A stretch of 64,000 nt of DNA from an uncultured Prevotella sp. (GTDB lineage: Bacteria; Bacteroidota; Bacteroidia; Bacteroidales; Bacteroidaceae). The DNA is taken from the NCBI GenBank assembly GCA_934202525.1, contig CAKPYB010000006.1, positions 53,328 through 117,327 of the forward strand, in the 5' to 3' direction. Shown here one piece after another: positions 24,720-32,430 of this stretch. The translations under genes and the position numbers were made by a program. Positions within the stretch are counted from its first letter, which is position 1; every line of letters begins with the position of its first letter. The notes beneath the pieces were generated by a model. That model was not told the DNA's origin and did not search any database. It was given only the letters and a program-made list of their open reading frames with translations.

Positions 24720-26870
24720 TTAGAAGAACAAGTAGCGGTTATCAACTACATGAGCGTTCAGATAAAGCTCGTTCATGAAGTTACCTGCATACTGCATAGC
24801 CTTCTGGCGGCACTTCTGCTCGTATGTCTTAGCATCGAACTTAACAGGACGATTAGTCTTGTTAGCTACCTGGAAGAGATAAACACCAGCGTTACCCTTC
24901 ACAGCATGAGCAGAGAAAGCACCCTTCTTAGTACCTGCAACAGCACCAGAGAGAGCTGGCTCGCTAGCGCCAGTAGCTGCGATGAATACAGGAGCAGCGA
25001 AAGTAATCTGGTTTACAGAAGAAACCTTACCACCCTTAGCCTTAGCTGCTGCGATGTTCTTAACACCATTCAACTTAGCCTCAATCATCTCAGCCTTCTT
25101 ATCCTTGAGCACCTCTGCCTTAACAGTCTCCTTGACAACTGCATCGTTCAAATCACGATAACCGATGCGATGAATCTTATCAAGAACTACAACCAACAGG
25201 TGGTTGTTGTCACCACACTCATAGAGAGGTGAAATCTCACCCTCCTTGCTATCGAAGATCCACTTCAAAGCCTCGCGTGTAGAATGGATGTTTGCTACAT
25301 AGTGAACAGAAGTTGTAATATCCTTCAAGTCCTGAACCTTGTAACCTTCCTTAGCTGCATTCTTCAAGAGATCCTCTGACTTAGGATTAGCACTTACGAA
25401 ACTAGAGAACTTGTTGTAAGCTGTACGGTAAGTACCCTGAGAGAAGTCGATAGGCTTCTTGATAACGGCAGCAGTATACTTGCTTACCATTGCCTTGCGG
25501 TCGAGAACCTGAAGAACTACATAACCCTGCCCCAACTGAAGCTGGTTCAAAGAATTGACAGCTGCAGTGTTCAATGTATTGATGAATGTCTTATTGTCCT
25601 TATCCATAGACTGAGCATACTCATACTGCTTAGTAGTCATCCAAGCCTTGTCACCAGTCTGACCATACTTCTTAGCAATAGCCTCGAAATCTGCACCACC
25701 GGCAAGAGCACCCTGGATAGAATCTGCCTTAGTCTTAGCCTCAGCTACTGAGTTTGCAGCAACCTGGATAACACGATACTGTACTGAATCTGGCAATTCC
25801 TGCTTAGCTACCAACTTAACGATGTTCAATGTATTGTCACCGGCATTAGCCTTTACAGTAGAGGTAGAACCTACAGCCATAGAATCGAGCTGAGCAGCGA
25901 TATCACGTGGGAAAGCATCCTTTGAAACAGGAATACCGAGGTAAGCTACAGTAGAAGCAGACTTACGAACAACCTCTGTAGGATCTGCTGCAGCAGCCAA
26001 CTGTGTGTGATAGCCTGCAAACTCCTTGTTAAGAGCAGCACGGTCTGCATTAGAAGCCTGAACCTCAATGTCAACGAACTTGATGTCGCGGCTCTCAACA
26101 GGCTGCTTGAAGCGTGCCTTGATTTCATCATACTTAGCCTTCAGATCGCTTTCAGAAATCTTCACCTTATCATCCTGGATGTCAGAGTAAGGGAAAGCAG
26201 CCAACTGAATCTGGCTCTCTTCGTTCTCCTCCTTGAAAGCCATCTTAGCCTCTACAGGGTTTGACAGGAAGCAACCGGCAAGAAGAGCCTGATACTTCTG
26301 AGCCAAAGTCTGCTGGCGGAGAGTTTTCTCGATGAATGACCAGTAGTTGTAAATCTTGGTATACTGATCCATCATCTGTGCGTTAGCAGATGGGTTAGCC
26401 TTCTGTGCCTTGTAATCTGCCAAGAACTTCTGAAGAGAAGATGCGTCGAAACGACCTGTCTGCTGATTAACGAAAGGAGTCTGCTGAAGCATAGGGTTGG
26501 TACCTGTCTTCAAGATGTCCTGAAGCTCAGCGTCGGTCACAGTAAGACCCAACTTGCTAGCTTCCTTTGCAATAATCTGGTTCTGGATGTAGGTATTCCA
26601 TACCATGTCCTTCACCTGATTCATCTGCTCTTCAGGAAGATTTTCCTGACCCTGTTGCATTTTAATAACTTCTGAATACTCATCAACGAGCTTCTGGAAA
26701 TCCTGCACGCTGATTTTTTCGCCCAAAACCTCACCAATCTGCTGGCGCTCATTATTCTTTGCAGAATCGCAAGAGCGGAAAGCTTCTTCGGCAATAAAGG
26801 CGAAAAGGCCGAAACTGATGATACAAACCAGTATCACGCCTCTTTTTCTAATTGTTCCTAATGCTGCCAT
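24720..26870 (-). CDS. ppiD: Periplasmic peptidyl-prolyl isomerase/chaperone, PpiD-like
   Basis: A 716-residue protein with one N-terminal membrane anchor (GVILVCIISFGLFAFIAEEA), a SurA/PpiD N-terminal chaperone domain, a parvulin-type isomerase region around the middle (QYRVIQVAANSVAEAKTKADSIQ, FEAIAKKYGQTGDKAWM) and a second degenerate parvulin-like part towards the C-terminus. It should face the periplasm and help fold outer-membrane and secreted proteins. Downstream of corC and lptC on the same strand but with its own promoter, it belongs to an envelope-biogenesis neighbourhood. Confidence 0.9.
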   Translation of the reverse strand: MAALGTIRKRGVILVCIISFGLFAFIAEEAFRSCDSAKNNERQQIGEVLGEKISVQDFQKLVDEYSEVIKMQQGQENLPEEQMNQVKDMVWNTYIQNQIIAKEASKLGLTVTDAELQDILKTGTNPMLQQTPFVNQQTGRFDASSLQKFLADYKAQKANPSANAQMMDQYTKIYNYWSFIEKTLRQQTLAQKYQALLAGCFLSNPVEAKMAFKEENEESQIQLAAFPYSDIQDDKVKISESDLKAKYDEIKARFKQPVESRDIKFVDIEVQASNADRAALNKEFAGYHTQLAAAADPTEVVRKSASTVAYLGIPVSKDAFPRDIAAQLDSMAVGSTSTVKANAGDNTLNIVKLVAKQELPDSVQYRVIQVAANSVAEAKTKADSIQGALAGGADFEAIAKKYGQTGDKAWMTTKQYEYAQSMDKDNKTFINTLNTAAVNSLNQLQLGQGYVVLQVLDRKAMVSKYTAAVIKKPIDFSQGTYRTAYNKFSSFVSANPKSEDLLKNAAKEGYKVQDLKDITTSVHYVANIHSTREALKWIFDSKEGEISPLYECGDNNHLLVVVLDKIHRIGYRDLNDAVVKETVKAEVLKDKKAEMIEAKLNGVKNIAAAKAKGGKVSSVNQITFAAPVFIAATGASEPALSGAVAGTKKGAFSAHAVKGNAGVYLFQVANKTNRPVKFDAKTYEQKCRQKAMQYAGNFMNELYLNAHVVDNRYLFF

Positions 26871-26951
26871 TACGTTTTAATTATTATTATTATTTTTATT
26901 TTTTCCTAAGTTTAGATTGAACCACTTTTGATGCTAGTAGCCAATTGTCTG

Positions 26952-26959
26952 CAAAAATA
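26952..26959 (-). promoter_or_regulatory. -7 element for ppiD
   Basis: TATTTTTG on the minus strand, followed by GCAGAC, about 82 bp before the start codon. Confidence 0.6.
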
Positions 26960-26971
26960 CAAAAATAATAC

Positions 26972-27040
26972 GAGAAAAGGGAATTTTTTGCTATCTTTTT
27001 TGGTTATTACCTCAAAAAAAGCAAAAAAATCCCTTTTCTC
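26972..27040. terminator. Long near-perfect inverted repeat after the CorC/GldE-like gene
   Basis: GAGAAAAGGGA at one end and TCCCTTTTCTC at the other begin a 21-bp stem with a single mismatch, closing a loop of about 27 nt that is itself partly paired (TTTTTT/AAAAAA). It lies 6 bp past the stop codon of the upstream gene on the minus strand and before the ppiD promoter, so it is best read as a terminator. Confidence 0.65.
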
Positions 27041-27046
27041 ACTCAG

Positions 27047-28318
27047 CTATTTGATGATGTGGAGTTTAACAAGCTCTATTTTACGGGATGTTGACTTGAT
27101 AATCTTGAACTCGAAGTTATCAAACTTAATCACCTCGTTGAGTTTAGGAAAACTCTGATATTCATGCAATATCAAACCGCCTACAGTCATATATTCATCA
27201 CTTTCCGGCAGTTCAAGACCAAACATATCGTTCACCTTGTCAATCTCCAGTCGTGCAGAAAGGAGATAGTCACCATCATCTGTCTTCTTTGCCACATACT
27301 TGGCTGCATCGTGCTCATCTTCAATATCTCCGAAGATTTCCTCTACGATATCTTCCAGACTCACCAAACCGCTGGTACCGCCAAACTCATCTACAACGAT
27401 ACCCAATGACTTCTTCTGCTGCAAGAAAGTCTGCATCAGTTTCTGCGCCTGCATGGTTTCCGGCACAAAAGGAAGTGTACGGATGTGATCCTGCCAACGG
27501 GAAGGATGATGGAACAGTTCGGAACTGTGAATATATCCCGCAATATGGTCTATATCCTCTTCATATACAATAATTTTCGAATTACCGCTCTCTATGAATT
27601 TCTGCTGCAGTTCTTCGAGAGAAGTATCCATTTCAACTGCCTGAATCTCTGTACGGGGCACCATACAGTCGCGTACTTTAGTATCGGAGAAATCAAGGGC
27701 ATTCTGGAATATCTTCACCTCATCATTAATTTCATCTTCATTGGTAGCATTGTCGATACTTGACTGCACAAGGTAATCTAGGTCTACCTTAGAAAAGCCT
27801 TCATCAGCCCCCTCAGTATCCATCTTCATACCCACCAGACGCAGCAGACACTTACTCAAGAAAGTACTGAACTTGCTGATAGGCCACAATACCACATAGC
27901 ACAGATAAGCTATCGGACTGAAGATAGAAAGCAAGCGGTTCGGGTTAGACTTGAAAAGCGTCTTTGGCAGAAACTCACCTGTAAAGAGTACTATCAGCGT
28001 AGACAGAATGGTATCTGCAGGCACCGTAAATGCTGCATCAAAACCTGCGAAAATCGTATTGTCGAAAAGACGGGCTATCAGAATACCATAAACTACAAGG
28101 GCTATATTGTTGCCCACGAGCATGGTACTGACAAAGCCATTAGGGTGATTATAAAACAAAGATAACAGTCGTTGCGTAAGGCCGTTTTTCTCCTTATCCA
28201 TCTCCGCCAACATACGGTTGGAAGAGACGAAGGCAATCTCCATTCCGCTGAAGAATGCTGAGAAGACCATCGTAATGAGAATGCCTACGACTAAACTCAT
28301 ATCCACCTGTTCATTCAT
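27047..28318 (-). CDS. CorC/HlyC-type membrane protein with CBS domains (GldE-like)
   Basis: A 423-residue protein with an N-terminal DUF21/CNNM membrane domain (four hydrophobic segments, about residues 8-160), two CBS domains (about 210-330; VPRTEIQAVEMD, LGIVVDEFGGTSGLVSLEDI) and a CorC_HlyC C-terminal domain (SARLEIDKVNDMF). In Bacteroidetes this architecture is shared with GldE, and more broadly with Mg/Co-related transporters. Gliding is not expected here, so a role in divalent-cation homeostasis is more likely. It starts 19 bp after lptC. Confidence 0.88.
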   Translation of the reverse strand: MNEQVDMSLVVGILITMVFSAFFSGMEIAFVSSNRMLAEMDKEKNGLTQRLLSLFYNHPNGFVSTMLVGNNIALVVYGILIARLFDNTIFAGFDAAFTVPADTILSTLIVLFTGEFLPKTLFKSNPNRLLSIFSPIAYLCYVVLWPISKFSTFLSKCLLRLVGMKMDTEGADEGFSKVDLDYLVQSSIDNATNEDEINDEVKIFQNALDFSDTKVRDCMVPRTEIQAVEMDTSLEELQQKFIESGNSKIIVYEEDIDHIAGYIHSSELFHHPSRWQDHIRTLPFVPETMQAQKLMQTFLQQKKSLGIVVDEFGGTSGLVSLEDIVEEIFGDIEDEHDAAKYVAKKTDDGDYLLSARLEIDKVNDMFGLELPESDEYMTVGGLILHEYQSFPKLNEVIKFDNFEFKIIKSTSRKIELVKLHIIK

Positions 28319-28337
28319 TATATCTTTTTCTTTTTAA

Positions 28338-29003
28338 TTAGTGCATGATAGGAATCGTAGTGGCTCTGACTGGTGTAGCCGGCTGACGGAAGTTATTCTT
28401 GACAGAATCAGGCTGGCTGCTCAACGTATCGGCACCGCCACCGCCTCCTGTCAGGTCTCCCTTTTCAAAGCTACCCTTCGAATTGCTCACATAATAGCGC
28501 GTCATCTTTTCATCACTCCAGAAATGAGAACCCTGAAGCGTTCTTTCCGGAGTAACAAGTTTACTGAATACGTTACTTGACAATTCGTGCTTGTTCTGGT
28601 CCCAGGTAAGCTGCTCACTATTGAAGCGCAAACCATCCTTGGTCAGGATACTCACCCTACCATAGAGTTTCCATATCTTCTGCTGATCATAATAATAAGC
28701 TGTATCACACTGGATATAGCTGTTAATATGGAATTTCTCATCAAACTGCTCCAGCAAAAGTCCCTTATCAAAAATCCACAAAGATGGATTCTTGCTGGTA
28801 TTCACCTCCCACCGTTCTGTAACGATGCGATATTTCATAACTCCCGAGTCGCTGACCAATGTATTTACGCCATACGATGTCATCATCGCCACCGAGTCTT
28901 GCGGGCGGATGGCGGGCGCAGTATGTTCTACCTGGTTCTGGCAACCAGCCAAAATCAGGAACATCAGGATACCGACAACATAAGAGCCTTTTATTCTATA
29001 CAT
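28338..29003 (-). CDS. lptC: LPS export protein LptC
   Basis: A 221-residue lipoprotein (lipobox LAGC) of the LptC family. The beta-jellyroll pattern includes SDSGVMKYRIVTERWEV and LYGRVSILTKDGLRFNSEQLTWDQNKHELSS. LptC passes LPS from the LptBFG transporter to the periplasmic bridge. The C-terminal tail after about residue 185 is Gly-, Ser- and Pro-rich and looks disordered. It lies between an outer-membrane protein and the CorC-like gene, forming an envelope operon. The start codon falls in one copy of a 20-bp duplicated sequence. Confidence 0.88.
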   Translation of the reverse strand: MYRIKGSYVVGILMFLILAGCQNQVEHTAPAIRPQDSVAMMTSYGVNTLVSDSGVMKYRIVTERWEVNTSKNPSLWIFDKGLLLEQFDEKFHINSYIQCDTAYYYDQQKIWKLYGRVSILTKDGLRFNSEQLTWDQNKHELSSNVFSKLVTPERTLQGSHFWSDEKMTRYYVSNSKGSFEKGDLTGGGGGADTLSSQPDSVKNNFRQPATPVRATTIPIMH

Positions 29004-29035
29004 TATTATATAGAGATTCTATACATTATTATATA
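28993..29035. repeat. Tandem duplication spanning the lptC start codon
   Basis: ATTCTATACATTATTATATA occurs exactly twice, 23 bp apart (28993 and 29016). Each copy holds an ATG on the minus strand. The inner copy gives the lptC start, and the outer one opens a six-codon frame (MYRISI, stop) just upstream. Confidence 0.85.
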
Positions 29036-29046
29036 TAAGCGGAAGA

Positions 29047-30327
29047 TTAATCCATCTTCCACTTCTTAAACCAATCCTCGTTGAATGTGAATCCGATATT
29101 GATACGGAAAGAATTTTCCTTAATCAGATCCTTAGCCGAACTCTTCACCCACTGACCGCTGATATTCAGCATAGAGCGGTTGTTGTAAGAGTTCATGATA
29201 GGAATACCGAAACCGGCACTTACTGAGATTTCCTTCGGACCATCAACTCCATTCATCTTATAATAAGGTGTGGCGTAGCTGGCACCTACACGATACTGAA
29301 CACGCTTGAAGAAAGCACGGCTGCGCTCTCCATAGCAATACTGGGCACCGAGATTGAACTTGCTTCTATCCTTGTAGATACCATCTTTCAATGCATAGTT
29401 GGTTCCATCGAAACTAGGATAACCTAAGCTACCCCACTTCTGCAAAGTATAATCAAAGCCAACCTTCCACTGGTTATTATGATTCCACATTACGCCCGCA
29501 CCAATCATGGTAGGCAACTTATAAGCCTTGTCGATAGAGTAAGCGGTGGTATCGGTTACACCATTCTGAGTATCATTTGAAATGATTTTCATATCAGCAG
29601 AAGCCCCCAGACCATGTCCAGGCGAGAAGGTAACACCCACGGTAGCCCAATCTTTCTTTGAGAACTGATGGGTATACTGTACACCGAAATCTACCTTATA
29701 GCTGTTCACCTGCATAGAATAATAGCGGGTGAGGGTCTTGTAATAAGAATTACTGTAGCTGTTAGATACGCTTCTGTCAATACTGCCCCAGAGATATGAG
29801 AAGTTGGCACCTACAGACAAGCCCTTGAGCGGTTCCCAACCAGCACCGATGTATGCCTGATGCAAACCGCCATCACCGGAATAGGTGTTGGTATAGTAAG
29901 CCTCCTTGTCAGCATTCACCCATTCTGATGCAGAATAATTATAGCCCACATTGGTAAAAGGGATGATACCGAAGCTCATACCTACATGTGGCAGCAAGCG
30001 GAAGCCTGCAACAACATACTCGAAATTTGAGTTGTTGGCATTCTTCTTCACACCATTCTCTTCAAAATTTGTCACCTGACCAGAGATGCCGGCATCAAGG
30101 ATGAAAGTCATAGAATCGAGCGAAGCATAAGATGCAGGGTTGAGATAGTTTACCTGATTATGCTCATGAAAGCCGAGACCGACTCCATTCATACCGCGAT
30201 TAAAACCAGAAGTCTGGTCCGACAAGATGCCGAGACCATACTGGCTGTATGGCGAATTAGTACCACTTTGGGCATTAACCATAAGGGCTGAACCCAACAA
30301 TAGGGTTGCTAAAAAAAGCTTTCTCAT
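29047..30327 (-). CDS. Outer-membrane beta-barrel protein, FadL/PorV-like
   Basis: A 426-residue protein with a signal peptide (MRKLFLATLLLGSALMVNAQ) and a long series of amphipathic strands. The mature N-terminus (NSPYSQYGLGILSDQ) and the NYLNPASYASLDSMTF segment are typical of the Bacteroidetes outer-membrane FadL-superfamily proteins. It probably forms a barrel in the outer membrane; its cargo is unknown. It is first in the operon leading to lptC and the CorC-like gene. Confidence 0.8.
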   Translation of the reverse strand: MRKLFLATLLLGSALMVNAQSGTNSPYSQYGLGILSDQTSGFNRGMNGVGLGFHEHNQVNYLNPASYASLDSMTFILDAGISGQVTNFEENGVKKNANNSNFEYVVAGFRLLPHVGMSFGIIPFTNVGYNYSASEWVNADKEAYYTNTYSGDGGLHQAYIGAGWEPLKGLSVGANFSYLWGSIDRSVSNSYSNSYYKTLTRYYSMQVNSYKVDFGVQYTHQFSKKDWATVGVTFSPGHGLGASADMKIISNDTQNGVTDTTAYSIDKAYKLPTMIGAGVMWNHNNQWKVGFDYTLQKWGSLGYPSFDGTNYALKDGIYKDRSKFNLGAQYCYGERSRAFFKRVQYRVGASYATPYYKMNGVDGPKEISVSAGFGIPIMNSYNNRSMLNISGQWVKSSAKDLIKENSFRINIGFTFNEDWFKKWKMD

Positions 30328-30361
30328 TCTTTAATAATCATTCAAAATTATATTCAGAGTG

Positions 30362-30369
30362 CAAAAGTA
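30362..30369 (-). promoter_or_regulatory. -7 element for the outer-membrane protein/lptC operon
   Basis: TACTTTTG on the minus strand, 35 bp before the start codon. Confidence 0.65.
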
Positions 30370-30414
30370 TTAAAAAAAATCTAGAAAAAAGAAGGATAAT
30401 TGAAAATAATAAGG

Positions 30415-30422
30415 TATTTTTG
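30415..30422 (+). promoter_or_regulatory. -7 element immediately before the Lnb-domain gene
   Basis: TATTTTTG ends 4 bp before the GTG at 30427, so transcription is predicted to start at or next to that codon. Confidence 0.6.
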
Positions 30423-30426
30423 CATC

Positions 30427-31788
30427 GTGAAACGTTTTAAGCATATTTTTAGTGCCATTTTAGCAGTAATTTTAATCAATTTAACTACTGAAGTGGCTGC
30501 ACAGGATTTTTCAAGAGACAAGGACTCTGATATTTCTGTGCAGAACAGTCGTGTCAATGAAGAAGCTACTGCGTGGCTCGATTCTGTTGACATCTCTCTC
30601 CTGACTTGCGGACCAGGCCAGGAGGTGTGGTCGTATTATGGACATACCGCTCTCCGCATACAGAACAAAGCTATGGGAACCGACGTTGCCGTCAACTGGG
30701 GTATGTTCAGTTTTAACCAAAGTTGCTTTGTGCTCCGCTTTGTTTTCGGACTCACCGATTATCAGATCGGCATCTACCCAATGAGCGACTTCATTGCCGA
30801 ATATGCACATGAAGGCAGATGGGTAAGACAGCAGCGCCTCCGTCTCTCCCGCACAGAGAAGCTGGGAATCCTGAGAAGCATCGACAAGAATGCACAGCCG
30901 GAGAACCGCATATACCGTTACAATTTCTTCTATGACAACTGTACAACTCGGGCACGCGAGATGATTCTCTCCAACATAGGAACCCAGAGTACCAACTTTA
31001 AAGATACTCCTACCACTTCTACCTACAGGGAAGAGATTCACAAGCTCAACGGACAGCACCGCTGGGCAAGATTCGGCAATGACCTTCTTTTGGGTTGTCA
31101 GGCAGACCGCCCTATCACACAAAGAGAATGGGAATTCTTGCCAGACAATCTGAGCAAAGACTTTGCCACAGAAGGAAGAACCGACTTTATTGATGCATCT
31201 CAGACTACAGACGGCAAAACCAATGCAACAAGTGCCAGCGGCTATATCACTCTGGTAGATGAAACATCCGATATTATCCCAGCCCAGGCACAAATAACAG
31301 ACGATGCTCCTGTCACACCACAAATGATAGCCATCGCCCTGGCGCTCATCATCATAGGAACAACGGTAAGAGAATGCGTGAAAAAGAAAAACTACTGGTG
31401 GTTTGATGCCATCCTACTTGTTCTGACGGGATTACCGGGACTGATTCTCTTCACCATGATCTTCTCGCAGCATCCTACTGTACAGATAAATTTCCAGATT
31501 CTGATATTGAATCCGCTCAACCTCATCTTTGCATGGAAGACCATCAAGAGGATGAAAGCAGGTCAACAGTATTGGTATTACGAACTCCTGGGATGGTTTC
31601 TGCTCATTGCTCTGTTCATGCAGATATGGCAGAACTATGCAGAGGGAATGAGTATTTTGGCACTTTCTTTGCTAGCGAGATACTGCGTCAAGTCGACCAT
31701 GATGGATTTAAACCCAAACAAATATGGTTTACAGAAGCATATCGTAAAGAAATTCAGAAAGAACAAACAGACATTAAGATCTAAGTAA
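30427..31788 (+). CDS. DUF4105/Lnb N-terminal periplasmic domain membrane protein
   Basis: About 453 residues from the GTG at 30427. The periplasmic N-terminal domain carries the DUF4105 signature: LTCGPGQEVWSYYGHTALRI, NWGMFSF, then RYNFFYDNCTTRARE with an invariant-looking Cys and Asn. Four hydrophobic segments follow from about residue 300 (for example AIALALIIIGTTV and WWFDAILLVLTGLPGLILF). The domain is named for a lacto-N-biosidase; in Bacteroidetes its function is unknown. A TTG 27 bp upstream is possible as a start, but it lies ahead of the predicted promoter. Starting at GTG gives a clean signal peptide beginning KRFKHIFSAILAVILINL after the initiator. Confidence 0.85.
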   Translation: MKRFKHIFSAILAVILINLTTEVAAQDFSRDKDSDISVQNSRVNEEATAWLDSVDISLLTCGPGQEVWSYYGHTALRIQNKAMGTDVAVNWGMFSFNQSCFVLRFVFGLTDYQIGIYPMSDFIAEYAHEGRWVRQQRLRLSRTEKLGILRSIDKNAQPENRIYRYNFFYDNCTTRAREMILSNIGTQSTNFKDTPTTSTYREEIHKLNGQHRWARFGNDLLLGCQADRPITQREWEFLPDNLSKDFATEGRTDFIDASQTTDGKTNATSASGYITLVDETSDIIPAQAQITDDAPVTPQMIAIALALIIIGTTVRECVKKKNYWWFDAILLVLTGLPGLILFTMIFSQHPTVQINFQILILNPLNLIFAWKTIKRMKAGQQYWYYELLGWFLLIALFMQIWQNYAEGMSILALSLLARYCVKSTMMDLNPNKYGLQKHIVKKFRKNKQTLRSK

Positions 31789-31838
31789 GGAAACGATTGG
31801 CACAACATCGTTTCCGGAACAGAAGAAGATAAACAACA

Positions 31839-32198
31839 ATGATGGTAAACAGATATATCACAGCCCTTTTAGTTGTCTTGGCGGCAACCGGCATGGAGGC
31901 ACAGACTTATCAGCAGGCGCTGAAGTTTGCGCTCACGGATATATCCTACGATGAATTCATCCAGCAACCGGAGGCGAAGGCATTGGAGGAGGACATCCTC
32001 TGCGTGCTCAAAGCCATCAAGGCGGCATCAGAAGATGAAAGCATCGCAGCGCACCATCCTACCTTGTCGGCAACACTTGCTGCCCATTCTTCTGACATTC
32101 TGACAGACATTCATTCACATATTTATTATGAATCCCCTACGGAGCACAGATACAAAGTTCCGTATGGGAGTATTGTTATTCGAGGTCCAGACTGCTGA
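31839..32198 (+). CDS. Small secreted hypothetical protein
   Basis: A 119-residue protein with a signal peptide (MMVNRYITALLVVLAATGMEAQ is the likely signal region). The remainder is helical in character (QALKFALTDISYDEFIQQPEAKALEEDI) and ends with a Cys in IRGPDC. I recognise no domain. It follows the Lnb gene by 50 bp and could be cotranscribed. Confidence 0.6.
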   Translation: MMVNRYITALLVVLAATGMEAQTYQQALKFALTDISYDEFIQQPEAKALEEDILCVLKAIKAASEDESIAAHHPTLSATLAAHSSDILTDIHSHIYYESPTEHRYKVPYGSIVIRGPDC

Positions 32199-32264
32199 TT
32201 TTGCGCTTTTTGTAAGCAAAACTCAGAAGATTTGCCATAAAAACAGGTAATAATTGGCAATTCC

Positions 32265-32296
32265 TTGCAGATTTACGGATATTTTTAGTAAATTTG
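32265..32296 (+). promoter_or_regulatory. Promoter of secA
   Basis: TTGC (32265-32268), 20 bp, then TAAATTTG (32289-32296). The leader to the start codon would be about 130 nt. Confidence 0.65.
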
Positions 32297-32362
32297 CAAG
32301 CTAGTAAACAAACAACAGGAAAAAGCAGAAGAGGAAAAAGGACTGACAGAACAGCATTTGTC

Positions 32363-32396
32363 TTAACTTCTTTAACTCCTTAACTTCTTTAACTCC
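32363..32396. repeat. Two tandem copies of a 17-bp sequence in the secA leader
   Basis: TTAACTTCTTTAACTCC occurs twice without a gap. It lies in the untranslated leader, 35 bp before the start codon. Confidence 0.85.
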
Positions 32397-32430
32397 TATA
32401 TTTCGAATAATAATAAAAAATAAATATACA

